From Myxococcota bacterium (GTDB lineage: Bacteria; Myxococcota_A; UBA9160; SMWR01), in the NCBI GenBank assembly GCA_022447545.1, contig JAKVBI010000001.1, positions 62,001-126,000 on the forward strand: a stretch of 64,000 nt of DNA. Reading direction: 5' to 3'. The notes under the pieces were generated by a model. The model did not search any database, was not told the origin of the DNA, and saw only the letters and a program-made list of their open reading frames with translations. Both the position numbers and the translations under genes were made by a program. Below are positions 1 through 8,605 of the stretch, one piece after another; the stretch's first letter is position 1, and each line of letters begins with the position of its first letter.

Positions 1-139
1 AGTCATGAGACCATCAGTGTAGGGAGTGCCCGCACGGCGGGTCAACATCCCAAATCTGGTCTATGGGAATCCCGCTGTGGCGTCCCCACCCCGCTTGGGC
101 CGCACCTCTCCAGAACGTGGCTCATTCGACGCGCCCAAG

Positions 140-160
140 CGATGAAACGATGTTTCGTCG
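140..160. promoter_or_regulatory. Inverted repeat upstream of ydbH (candidate operator)
   Basis: CGATGAAAC and GTTTCGTCG are 9-base arms with one mismatch, separated by GAT. The core GAAAC-GAT-GTTTC is perfect. It lies about 120 nt before the ydbH start and just before a TACGAT hexamer at 163-168 that could be a -10 element. The symmetry and length fit a dimeric repressor site such as a TetR-type operator, but no such regulator gene is adjacent. Nothing else recognisable was seen in 1-279. Confidence 0.3.
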
Positions 161-279
161 GGTACGATCGCTCGAGACAGCGCCCATCGGGGGAGGCGGT
201 AGCCTTGGAGATGCCGGCCTCTTGATACCTCGAGGGACGTCCACTCACCGGGGAGTGGCCCCATCGCACAGGAAACTGC

Positions 280-2376
280 GTGACCGAGCCCACCACACCG
301 CACTCCGTTGGGGAGCCCCGAAGACGCAGACGCTTCGCTCCCGTTGTATGGGGGCTGTTGCTAGTTGCAGTTCTCCTGGCCACTGCCGTGCAGACACGGC
401 GTCCCCTCATCGAGTGGGCCCTGCTGCACCTGCTCGACGCCAACCAGGCGCGGAACGTCTCCCTACAGGTGGAGGCAGTCGATCCGACCCGACTGATCCT
501 CTCTCACCTGAGCCTCTCCTACGAACCCACTGCCCAGATCGAGGTCGACGTCACCCTGGGGCGCGCAGAGTTCACCTTCACCCCTCAGACGCTGCTGGAA
601 GGCCGGGTGGAACACGTCGACCTCTCCGGCTTGAAGCTGAAGGCGAACGTGGCTTCCCAGGCAGCGCGCCCGACACCTGCTTCCAATGGAGACCCCCTCA
701 CAGCTTCCCTGACCTCATGGACGGAAACCGTCGGGAGTCTCCCCGCTCGCTCCTTGAGCATGCGTTCCGCCCAGGCGGACCTCGATTTCCCCGAAGGCCG
801 ACTGGCCGCTGAATTCGAACTCGAGATGAATCCCGTCAGCGATGGGGCGGCTTCGGGGGCAGACGCCGTAGTGAAACTGCACGTGGGCGTGAAACCGGAA
901 GACTTGACCGTACCGGGGATCCGTCTACGGGCCCCCGTCGAGTTGTCGCTCGAAGCGATGCGCCTAGATGTCGCATGGTTGGCCGAGTTGAAGCCCGTGA
1001 AACTGGATGCAGACTTCGGAGAGGAGGCCCCCACTCGTGTCGTGCTTCAGACACCTGAACTACGAGGACGCTTCGACCTCCAATCCGACGCCCAACAGCC
1101 ACTGACCCTCAGCAGCGGAATGGGGGCACTGGAGCTCCCCTCCATGGGAATCTCGGCCCGGGGCATCAGCCTGGCCGCTGGCATCGAGCCCACGGCCTGG
1201 GTGTCCGTGAAGATCGAGAAGCTTCGCGACGAACGATCTTCGCCCCGTTTCGCCCCGCTGACAGTTCGAGCACGAATTTCGCCCATCGCGGACCGGCTCG
1301 ACTTCGAAGTGGATGTGGCAGACGAGAGCGGACATCTGAACCTTCTCACCCGGGGGAGCCATGACCCGGCCACCGGTCGGGGACATGCCACGAGCCGCCT
1401 CGGAGCCCTTCGCTTCGGCGCCGAAGCCCTGCAACCTTCCCAGCTCGCTCCCGCTCTCGAAGGGACGGTGTCGGACCTTCGAGGCGAGGTCCAGGCCCTC
1501 GCTTCAACGACCTGGGATCTCTCGCGCGCCGAACCGATGACCGCACACCTCGAGGTGGCCATCGGGGACCTCGATCTCTCCACCCCATGGGTACGACTCG
1601 AGGGCATCCACGGCGTGATCGAACTCACCGGCCCCTCGCCCTGGTCCACACCACCGGGACAACAGATCGCCATCGGTGTCGTCGATCTCGGCATTGCGGC
1701 CACCGATGCCCTGGTGGTCTTCGGACTCCGACCCGACGGGGTGCTCGTGGTGGGAGACGCACGACTTCGATTCGCCGGAGGGACCCTCCAAAGTGCGAGC
1801 CGAATCGAGCTGGACGGCGACGTCCACGATGTCGTGCTCGAAGTCTCGGGCATCGAGCTCGGCCAATTGTTGAGCCTGGTCGATATGGAGGGGCTGACAG
1901 GAAGTGGAACCCTATCGGGCCGAATTCCCCTTCACGTGGAAGCCGAAACCGTCGAAGTCCGCGACGGACATCTCTCCAACGAGGGAAGCGGTTCGATCCG
2001 CTATCTCCCAGCGAGGGGCGGTGAAATCGCCGCGTCGGCGTACTCCCAGCTCGATACCGCGATCGGTGTGTTGACGAACCTGCAATTCGACCGGCTCGAT
2101 CTGTCGCTTTCGGGCCAAACGAAAGGCCTCATGCACTGCGTAATTCGCGTGGAGGGACAAAACCCCGACTTCGAGAATGGCTGGCCCATCAAGTTCAAAC
2201 TCGACCTCGAATCAAGGCTGGTGGACCTCGTGCGCGAGGTCTCGTCAGCGGCTGAAATCGCTCATACCATTCAAGAGAGAATCTCGGATTTCAGCACTCG
2301 GGCAGCGAATTTCGCACCGCCTCCACCGTCAAATTCAGACGACACCGTGGTGGCCCCAGAGCCCGGTGGGGATTAG
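280..2376 (+). CDS. ydbH: YdbH-family (AsmA-like/TamB-like) intermembrane phospholipid transport protein
   Basis: A 698-residue protein with an Arg-rich N-terminus, one membrane segment (about residues 21-42, VWGLLLVAVLLATAV) and a long beta-rich periplasmic body, as in AsmA-like bridge proteins. Established knowledge: in E. coli YdbH is one of three AsmA-like proteins (with TamB and YhdP) that move phospholipids between the inner and outer membranes. It is shorter than E. coli YdbH (about 880 residues). The strongest support is context: it is followed at once by YnbE-like and YdbL-like genes, the same order as in E. coli. The start is GTG with AGGAAA at 270-275. The C-terminus is Pro/Asp-rich and probably disordered. 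Confidence 0.85.
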   Translation: MTEPTTPHSVGEPRRRRRFAPVVWGLLLVAVLLATAVQTRRPLIEWALLHLLDANQARNVSLQVEAVDPTRLILSHLSLSYEPTAQIEVDVTLGRAEFTFTPQTLLEGRVEHVDLSGLKLKANVASQAARPTPASNGDPLTASLTSWTETVGSLPARSLSMRSAQADLDFPEGRLAAEFELEMNPVSDGAASGADAVVKLHVGVKPEDLTVPGIRLRAPVELSLEAMRLDVAWLAELKPVKLDADFGEEAPTRVVLQTPELRGRFDLQSDAQQPLTLSSGMGALELPSMGISARGISLAAGIEPTAWVSVKIEKLRDERSSPRFAPLTVRARISPIADRLDFEVDVADESGHLNLLTRGSHDPATGRGHATSRLGALRFGAEALQPSQLAPALEGTVSDLRGEVQALASTTWDLSRAEPMTAHLEVAIGDLDLSTPWVRLEGIHGVIELTGPSPWSTPPGQQIAIGVVDLGIAATDALVVFGLRPDGVLVVGDARLRFAGGTLQSASRIELDGDVHDVVLEVSGIELGQLLSLVDMEGLTGSGTLSGRIPLHVEAETVEVRDGHLSNEGSGSIRYLPARGGEIAASAYSQLDTAIGVLTNLQFDRLDLSLSGQTKGLMHCVIRVEGQNPDFENGWPIKFKLDLESRLVDLVREVSSAAEIAHTIQERISDFSTRAANFAPPPPSNSDDTVVAPEPGGD

Positions 2377-2413
2377 GTTGACGTAGCCTCCGAGAGGAAG
2401 GGAGAATCAGCCG

Positions 2414-2635
2414 ATGCGGGACTTCGGACGAGCCGCTTCCACGAGCCCGAGGACGGCACGAGTCCTGGCGATGATCGTGTGTTTCGGGTCGTGGGCCTGT
2501 GCTCCCAAGGTTCAGATCGAGCCTCCCAGAGAACCCATCGTCATCGACCTCAACGTGAAGATCGAACACGAAATTCGTGTCAAGGTCGACAACGAGTTGG
2601 ACCAGCTATTCGAGAACGATGATGAGTTGTTCTGA
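2414..2635 (+). CDS. ynbE: YnbE-family outer-membrane lipoprotein
   Basis: A 73-residue protein: a hydrophobic signal (VLAMIVCFGSWAC) ending at a likely lipidated Cys, then CAPKVQIEPPREPIVIDLNV and a C-terminal segment with KIEHEIRVKVDNELDQLF. This matches the YnbE family, in which the short mature chain forms a beta-strand that pairs with the C-terminus of YdbH at the outer membrane. The lipobox (S-W-A-C) is not canonical at -3. It starts 37 nt after ydbH, with AGGGAG ending 9 nt before the ATG, so it is probably co-transcribed with ydbH and ydbL. Confidence 0.85.
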   Translation: MRDFGRAASTSPRTARVLAMIVCFGSWACAPKVQIEPPREPIVIDLNVKIEHEIRVKVDNELDQLFENDDELF

Positions 2636-2654
2636 AGCCAGGGAGATCGCGAAG

Positions 2655-3026
2655 ATGAAGCGCACCGCAGGTGGTTTTCTCTCCCGCTTGGGCACCGCAA
2701 TGGTCACGTCGGCGCTGTTGGCGATCAGTCTGTTCGGTGCAGATGGAGCCCTGGCCCAGAGTCTCGACAACTACCGCGCCGCTGGGCAGGTGGGCGAGCG
2801 AACCGACGGCTACGTCGGCATCATCTCCGCCAACCCGGACGAACAGTTGCGCGATTTCGTCGGCAATCTCAACGAAAAACGCAAACAGCGCTACCAGGCC
2901 ATCGCCCGCGAAAACGATGCCAGCCTGGAAGCCGTGGCCAGTCGCGCGGGCCAGAAACTGACCCAGAGCGCCCGACCTGGGACTTACGTGCAGAATCCTT
3001 CGGGCGCATGGGTTCGCAAGAAATGA
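2655..3026 (+). CDS. ydbL: YdbL-family periplasmic protein (DUF1318)
   Basis: A 123-residue secreted protein. A signal peptide ends at ALA-QS (residues about 35-37), followed by a Lys/Arg-rich helical domain: GYVGIISANPDEQLRDFV, then NEKRKQRYQAIA and a C-terminal YVQNPSGAWVRK. This is the DUF1318/YdbL pattern. The ATG at 2655 was chosen over upstream codons because GGGAG at 2641-2645 is well placed and the signal peptide then starts correctly. It lies 19 nt after ynbE. In E. coli YdbL acts with YdbH and YnbE; its exact role is less clear. Confidence 0.85.
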   Translation: MKRTAGGFLSRLGTAMVTSALLAISLFGADGALAQSLDNYRAAGQVGERTDGYVGIISANPDEQLRDFVGNLNEKRKQRYQAIARENDASLEAVASRAGQKLTQSARPGTYVQNPSGAWVRKK

Positions 3027-3105
3027 CGCCCCCGCCTTTCATGGACTCGGCCGAAATCGGGCCGTGGACTTTCCCGGCGACCCGTCGCCAATTCAGAGGA
3101 ATTCA

Positions 3106-4029
3106 ATGTCCCAGTCTCAGCCCCTCGAAAACAAGAAACTCCTCGTCACCGGACCGACCGGTCAAGTCGCCGACCCGGTCGCGCGTGCGCTAGCCGGCAA
3201 CAACGAGGTATGGAGCACAGCGCGATTCACCGATGCCGCGAAGAAAGCCTCACTCGAGGCCGATGGCGTCAAGTGCATCTCCCTCGACCTGGACTCCGGT
3301 GACTTCTCGACCCTTCCCAACGATTTCGACTACGTACTCAATTTCGCAGTCGTGAAGACCCAGGATTTCGACCACGATCTGCGTTGCAACGGCGAATCCA
3401 CAGGCCTGCTCATGAGCCATTGCCGGAACGCAAAAGCCTTCCTTCATTGCTCGACAACCGGCGTCTACCAGCCCAAGGGACACGATGCCTTGAGCGAAAC
3501 CGACGAATTGGGGGACAACCATCGAGTGATGATGCCGACATACAGCATCGCCAAGATCTCAGCGGAGGTCGTCGCCCGATTCGCGGCACGGGAATTCGAA
3601 CTACCCACGATCATCACACGGCTGAACGTCCCCTACGGGAACAACGGAGGCTGGCCCTTCATGCACCTCATGATGATGAAGAGCGGTGTCCCGATTCCCG
3701 TGCACTCGGACTCGCCGAGCGTCTACACCCCGATTCATGAGGACGACATCATCGCCATGCTGCCCGGGTTGCTTGATGCCGCAAGCATCCCCGCCAACAT
3801 CGTAAATCTCTGCGGGAGTGAAGACGTCACCATCGAGGATTGGTGCCAATACATGGGTGAGTTGACCAATCTCGTCCCCGAATTTACGCTGACCCAAGAC
3901 ACCCTCGAGAGTGTTCGAACCGACAGCACAAAACTGCACACTCTGGTGAATGAAGCTCAGGTAGACTGGCGCGAAGGCCTGCACCGGATGATCGAAGCCC
4001 TGAGCCCCGAACTTCTCACCAATCGCTGA
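3106..4029 (+). CDS. NAD-dependent epimerase/dehydratase (extended SDR)
   Basis: A 307-residue Rossmann protein. The N-terminal LLVTGPTGQVADPVA is a variant of the GxxGxxG dinucleotide loop, and YSIAKISAE supplies the YxxxK catalytic pair. The C-terminal half contains SDR substrate-domain features (RLNVPYGNNGGWPF, NLCGSEDVTIEDW). AGAGGA ends 5 nt before the ATG at 3106, which is why this start is preferred over one 42 nt upstream. The substrate is unknown. The gene lies between ydbL and htpG on the same strand, and its stop is 4 nt before htpG. Confidence 0.85.
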   Translation: MSQSQPLENKKLLVTGPTGQVADPVARALAGNNEVWSTARFTDAAKKASLEADGVKCISLDLDSGDFSTLPNDFDYVLNFAVVKTQDFDHDLRCNGESTGLLMSHCRNAKAFLHCSTTGVYQPKGHDALSETDELGDNHRVMMPTYSIAKISAEVVARFAAREFELPTIITRLNVPYGNNGGWPFMHLMMMKSGVPIPVHSDSPSVYTPIHEDDIIAMLPGLLDAASIPANIVNLCGSEDVTIEDWCQYMGELTNLVPEFTLTQDTLESVRTDSTKLHTLVNEAQVDWREGLHRMIEALSPELLTNR

Positions 4030-4033
4030 ACAC

Positions 4034-5944
4034 ATGACCACAGAGCACCACGAATTCCAAGCCGAGGTCCAGCAACTGCTCGACCTCATGATCCACTCCC
4101 TCTACTCGAACCGCGACATCTTTCTGCGCGAACTGATCTCGAACGCATCGGATGCCCTCGACCGTGTGCGCTTCGCGGGTCTCACCGAGCCAGCACTCCT
4201 GCCTGAGGGCGAACTCGCCATCGAAATTCGCGTCGACCCCGAAAAGAGAGAGCTGTCCATCAGCGACAATGGAATCGGCATGAGCCGCGATGAGGTGGTC
4301 GAGAACCTCGGAACCCTCGCCCGATCGGGGACGTCGAAGTTTCTTGCAACCCTGGAGAAGAGCCGCAACGCGGGAGAGAACTCGGAGGTTTCACCGGAGC
4401 TGATCGGCCAATTCGGCGTGGGGTTCTACGCAAGCTTCATGGTCGCTGATCGCGTGACTGTCTTGAGCCGCAAAGCAGGAGAAGACAAGGCAACGGTCTG
4501 GGAATCCGCGGGGGATGGTCGCTTTGCAGTCGCCGATGCCTCGCGCGACGCACCGGGGACCACCGTGACTCTCCACCTCGAAGAATCCAAGGAGGGTGAA
4601 GAAGGCTCGGATTACGCCAACGAGTGGGTACTGCGCCAGATCGTCAAGCGGTACTCGGACTTCGTCGCATATCCAATCCAACTCCACATGCCAGGCGCCG
4701 AAGAAGAAAAATCCGCAGAGCCCCTCAACTCCATGAAGGCCATCTGGACGCGGCCCGACGAGGACGTAAGCGACGACGAGCGCAAAGAGTTCTACAAGCA
4801 CTTCTCACACGATTGGAATGACCCATTAATCCACGTTTCGACGCGTATTGAGGGGACCTTCGAGGCGCTTGCCCTCCTGTTCATACCGTCAGTGGCTCCC
4901 TTCGACCTCTACCACCAGGAAATGGCCCACCGAGGCATCCAACTCTACGTCAAGCGTGTATTCATCATGGACGAGTGTCGAGAGTTGATGCCGGAGTATC
5001 TGCGCTTCGTGAAAGGCGTGGTCGATGCGGAAGATCTCTCACTCAACGTCTCACGTGAGATTCTCCAGCAAGATGCCCAGATTCGGGTCATTCGCAATCA
5101 CCTGGTAAAGAAGGTGCTCGAAGCCCTGGGGAAATTGCGCAGCGACGAGGCAGATGCATACCGCGGCTTCTGGGAACAATTCGGTCCAGTTCTCAAGGAG
5201 GGGCTGCTCTCCATGGACGAAAAACGCGAGCGCATCTATGAGCTGATGCTCTGCGCCTCGACCCATCACGAGAGCCAACTGTCATCACTCGACGAAATCG
5301 TCGAACGGATGGATGAGGACCAGGAGTTCATCTACTACCTGACAGGCTCGAGCCTGGATGTTGTGAGGCGGTCTCCGCAAATCGAAGCCTTTCGCGATCG
5401 CGGCATCGAAGTCGTTCTGTTTACCGACCCTGTCGATGAACTCTGGCTCCAACGCATGCCCCCGAGCTACCGGGACAAAGAGTGGAAGTTCGTTGGCGAG
5501 GGAGAGGTCGAGTTCGGTGACGAGGAAGAAAAGAAAGCCGCTGAAGAGGCCCGCGAACAAGATGCGTCCAACTTCCGCGAGCTTCTAACCCGGCTGCGAT
5601 CCGCTCTGCAGGAGGACGTCGCCGAGGTACGCCTCTCGACTCGGCTGCGAAGCTCGCCGGTGTGTCTCGTCCGCGAAGAGGGCGAACTGTCTCCCCACAT
5701 GGCAGAACTGATGCGTCAGACAGGCCGTGAAATCCCCGACGCAAAGCCGATTCTGGAGTTGAACGCGAGCCACAGCCTGCTCGTCAAGCTCAACACCCTG
5801 TGCGATTCCGACCCCAAGGACGAACGACTCGAACAGTACGCAAAACTGCTCCTCGGGCAGGCACTGCTCGCGGAAGGGGGACGGCTGACGGACCCGACAA
5901 CCTTCAGCCAACAAGTCGCGGAATTGATGGAGCGTGCGCTCTGA
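4034..5944 (+). CDS. htpG: Molecular chaperone HtpG (Hsp90)
   Basis: A 636-residue protein, close to the usual bacterial Hsp90 length. The N-terminal GHKL ATPase signatures are present: LISNASDALDRVRF (helix with catalytic Glu/Asn), DNGIGM, GTSKF and GQFGVGFYASFMV. The middle domain carries LYVKRVFIMDEC and the catalytic-loop-like LSLNVSREILQQD. The C-terminal dimerisation domain follows. It is an ATP-dependent cytosolic chaperone. It starts 4 nt after the upstream SDR stop, so translation is probably coupled. Confidence 0.98.
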   Translation: MTTEHHEFQAEVQQLLDLMIHSLYSNRDIFLRELISNASDALDRVRFAGLTEPALLPEGELAIEIRVDPEKRELSISDNGIGMSRDEVVENLGTLARSGTSKFLATLEKSRNAGENSEVSPELIGQFGVGFYASFMVADRVTVLSRKAGEDKATVWESAGDGRFAVADASRDAPGTTVTLHLEESKEGEEGSDYANEWVLRQIVKRYSDFVAYPIQLHMPGAEEEKSAEPLNSMKAIWTRPDEDVSDDERKEFYKHFSHDWNDPLIHVSTRIEGTFEALALLFIPSVAPFDLYHQEMAHRGIQLYVKRVFIMDECRELMPEYLRFVKGVVDAEDLSLNVSREILQQDAQIRVIRNHLVKKVLEALGKLRSDEADAYRGFWEQFGPVLKEGLLSMDEKRERIYELMLCASTHHESQLSSLDEIVERMDEDQEFIYYLTGSSLDVVRRSPQIEAFRDRGIEVVLFTDPVDELWLQRMPPSYRDKEWKFVGEGEVEFGDEEEKKAAEEAREQDASNFRELLTRLRSALQEDVAEVRLSTRLRSSPVCLVREEGELSPHMAELMRQTGREIPDAKPILELNASHSLLVKLNTLCDSDPKDERLEQYAKLLLGQALLAEGGRLTDPTTFSQQVAELMERAL

Positions 5945-6003
5945 GCCGGAGGCTTGGATCGAGGCCAACCAGGTCTCCGATCGGGTCATAGCACGGGGGT
6001 CGG

Positions 6004-6023
6004 GGAATGGGGACCTCCATTCC
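6004..6023 (+). terminator. Hairpin downstream of htpG (possible terminator)
   Basis: GGAATGG and CCATTCC form a perfect 7-bp stem around the 6-nt loop GGACCT, 60 nt after the htpG stop. There is no U-tract, so intrinsic termination is doubtful. It could instead be an mRNA 3' stabiliser. Confidence 0.3.
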
Positions 6024-6062
6024 GCCTCGGGTACCTCGTGATGGGAACAGAATGCATCGCGG

Positions 6063-6091
6063 TTCACCCGCGTGCTCTGTGCGCGTATGCT
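6063..6091 (+). promoter_or_regulatory. Candidate sigma-70 promoter of the CoA-transferase gene
   Basis: TTCACC (6063-6068), a 17-nt spacer and TATGCT (6086-6091). The predicted transcript would start near 6098 and carry the GGAGGGAGA ribosome-binding site of the TTG start at 6123. This supports the TTG start, because ATG-type starts further upstream would fall on or before the transcription start. Confidence 0.35.
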
Positions 6092-6122
6092 GGCACTCGA
6101 AATCCTCGGAGGGAGAACTCAT

Positions 6123-8546
6123 TTGAAGCATCCGATCGAGGGCCTCGAGGTCATAGACCTCTCCACCGGCATCGCGGGCCCCTATGCGACGAAAATGTTC
6201 GCCGACGCAGGAGCGAAGGTCTGGAAGATCGAGCCACCGAACGGCGACCCGCTCCGGCGCTGGAAAGCTTCGGCACAACTCGGACAGAGTGAACCGCTAC
6301 CCGCATCAGAGGACGGTGCGCTGTTTCGCTTCCTCAACACCTCCAAACAGGGCGCAGTCCTCGATCTCGACTTGGACGAAGACCGTGAAGTCCTGCTCCG
6401 ACTGGCCTCACGCGCCGATCTGGTTGTCGAGAGCTTCGAACCCGGAGAACTCGATGCTCGCGGACTCGGCTACCAGGCATTGGCGCAAAGCAACCCGGGC
6501 ATTTCACTGCTGTCGGTGACTCCCTTCGGCCAGGATGGCCCCTGGTCCAAGCGACCCGCCAATGAATTCACACTTCAGGCCGAAGCTGGCTCGACGGCCT
6601 TTCGCGGTTATCTGGATCGTCCTCCCGTAGCAGCGGGTGGACGCATTGGCGAATACGTGGCAGGAACCTTCGGAGCCGTGAGCGCATTGTCCGCTGTCCT
6701 TTGGTCCAGGCAAACAGGCCTGGGACGGCATGTCGACACTTCGACCTTCGAAGCAATGCTGATCAGCTTCCAGACTTTCCAGTACATCCACGCTCAGCTC
6801 GAACCGGGGGTCCCCCTCGCACGCAACGTCGAGGTGCCTTCGGTCGAACCTGCTGCTGACGGATGGGTGGGATTCTCGCTCATCACGGGTCAGCAGTGGA
6901 AAGACTTCAGCCTGATGATCGAGCAGCCGGAGATGGGCGAGGATGAGAACCTGCTTGCCGCACACCTGCGCTTCGAACAGATGGATCGGATCCTCGAGGC
7001 CGTCCACGCCTGGACCCGCGAGCACAGCGTCGAGGAGGTCCTCGAGAAAGCCGAAATGATGAGGGTGCCCGTGGCCCCCGTGGGCAACGGCAGCACACTG
7101 TTGAAGACCGACCACTTCCGCGCCCGGAAAGTCTTCACCGAGAACCCGGCTGGATTCTCCCAGCCACGCGTCCCCTACCGACTCGGCGTAGGAGAACCGC
7201 GCGCCTTCGAGCCGGCCCCACGGCTCGGGCAGCACACCCATGAGGCTCGCAAGCAGGCTTCTGGAATCGATTCGGCACCGACTGCTTCGTCGAACCCGTT
7301 GCCTGCGGCCTCTGGGACCCCGAAGCCCTTGGAAGGGATCTTCGTCGCCGACTTCAGCGCGTTCTGGGCGGGCCCAGTAGCCACCTCCTACCTGGCCGCC
7401 CTGGGTGCCGATGTCGTCAAGATCGAATCGATTCAACGACCCGACGGAATGCGGTTCGCCGGCGGAATCACCCCCAAGCCGGGGCAAACCCTGTGGGAAA
7501 TGTCCCCAGTCTTCCACGGTGCCAACATCGGTAAGCGTGGCATCACCCTCGACCTCGAGAGCGAAGCCGGTCTGAAACTGGCAAAACGCCTGGTGGAGAA
7601 AGCCGACATCGTCGTCGAAAACTTCTCCCCCCGAGTGATCGAACGTTTCGGACTGGGCTGGGAGACCGTGCATGACTTGAATCCCGAAACCATCATGCTC
7701 CGCATGCCGGCCTTTGGTCTCGACGGACCCTGGCGCGACCGTGTGGGCTTCGCGATGACGATCGAACAGGCCACGGGCCTGGCATGGACGACCGGCTTCC
7801 CCGACCGCTCGCCGCTGGTGCCGCGGGGAAGCTGCGATCCCCTGGGTGGTATGACCGCAGTCTTTGCCACCCTGGCAGCCTTGGAGGTTCGGCGCTCGGG
7901 CGGGGGTGGACAGCTGGTCGAAATCCCTCTGGTGGAAGTGGGGCTCAACGCGGCCGCCGAGCAGCTGGCCGAGTGGACCGCCTACCAACAATTGCTGGAG
8001 CGTGCCGCCAACCGAGGTCCCGGTGCTGCGCCTCAAGGCATCTATACGTGCGCGGAAGGTGAACACCTGGCGGTTTCCATCGAGAACGACAAGCAGTGGG
8101 AGAGCTTGGTGCAACTCCTGGGGCAGCCAGAGTGGAGCCAGGACGAAGCGCTCGCTCACGCAGCGGGCAGGCGCGCCGCCCACGATCGCCTCGATCGAGA
8201 GCTGGAACTTTGGTTCGCGGAAACCCGCGCCGCTGATACGGTAGAGCAACTGGTGGCCGAGGGAATTCCCGCAGGGCTCCTCCGCAACGCGCGTGAACTC
8301 CGTCCGCACCCACATCTCGAGGAGCGAGGTTTCTTCGTGACGAGAGAGCATCCGATCGTGGGAGAGCTCGGCTACCCGTGCTTCCCTGCCCGCTTCTCGG
8401 GTCAATACCTGCCCATCCCCGGGCCCGCCCACACGCTTGGCCAACACAACGAAGAGGTATTAAGCGAGCTGCTCGAACTGAGTCGCGAGGAAATCGATGG
8501 CCTGCGCAACGACAAGGTCATCGGTGAACGCCCCTCATTCATGTAG
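6123..8546 (+). CDS. Double-domain family III CoA-transferase (CaiB/BaiF)
   Basis: An 807-residue protein made of two complete CaiB/BaiF modules, about residues 1-390 and 410-800. Each opens with the family signature (LEVIDLSTGIAGPYATKMFADAGA; in the second, VADFSAFWAGPVATSYLAALGADVVK). Single-module members are about 400 residues. The family moves CoA between carboxylic acids. Where formyl-CoA transferase has its nucleophilic Asp (the MQDAV segment), both halves appear to have Glu (STFEAM and PLVEVG). The TTG start was chosen for GGAGGGAGA 7 nt upstream; longer starts at 6072 or 6087 are possible. It is followed 59 nt later by an SDR. Confidence 0.9.
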   Translation: MKHPIEGLEVIDLSTGIAGPYATKMFADAGAKVWKIEPPNGDPLRRWKASAQLGQSEPLPASEDGALFRFLNTSKQGAVLDLDLDEDREVLLRLASRADLVVESFEPGELDARGLGYQALAQSNPGISLLSVTPFGQDGPWSKRPANEFTLQAEAGSTAFRGYLDRPPVAAGGRIGEYVAGTFGAVSALSAVLWSRQTGLGRHVDTSTFEAMLISFQTFQYIHAQLEPGVPLARNVEVPSVEPAADGWVGFSLITGQQWKDFSLMIEQPEMGEDENLLAAHLRFEQMDRILEAVHAWTREHSVEEVLEKAEMMRVPVAPVGNGSTLLKTDHFRARKVFTENPAGFSQPRVPYRLGVGEPRAFEPAPRLGQHTHEARKQASGIDSAPTASSNPLPAASGTPKPLEGIFVADFSAFWAGPVATSYLAALGADVVKIESIQRPDGMRFAGGITPKPGQTLWEMSPVFHGANIGKRGITLDLESEAGLKLAKRLVEKADIVVENFSPRVIERFGLGWETVHDLNPETIMLRMPAFGLDGPWRDRVGFAMTIEQATGLAWTTGFPDRSPLVPRGSCDPLGGMTAVFATLAALEVRRSGGGGQLVEIPLVEVGLNAAAEQLAEWTAYQQLLERAANRGPGAAPQGIYTCAEGEHLAVSIENDKQWESLVQLLGQPEWSQDEALAHAAGRRAAHDRLDRELELWFAETRAADTVEQLVAEGIPAGLLRNARELRPHPHLEERGFFVTREHPIVGELGYPCFPARFSGQYLPIPGPAHTLGQHNEEVLSELLELSREEIDGLRNDKVIGERPSFM

Positions 8547-8605
8547 CAAATGTGAATCGTCTTGAATCGGTTCGGTGGCCACCTCATGCAACCCTGGAGG
8601 ATCGA

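Noticed and set aside
29-41. CCCGC-ACG-GCGGG hairpin near the left edge
   Set aside because: 5-bp stem with a 3-nt loop and no U-tract; the preceding gene is outside the window so it cannot be judged.
6504-8447. A 647-codon open frame antisense to the CoA-transferase gene
   Set aside because: It lies wholly opposite a clear CaiB/BaiF gene; its translation is low-complexity Arg/Gly-rich without domains, as expected from GC-rich antisense.
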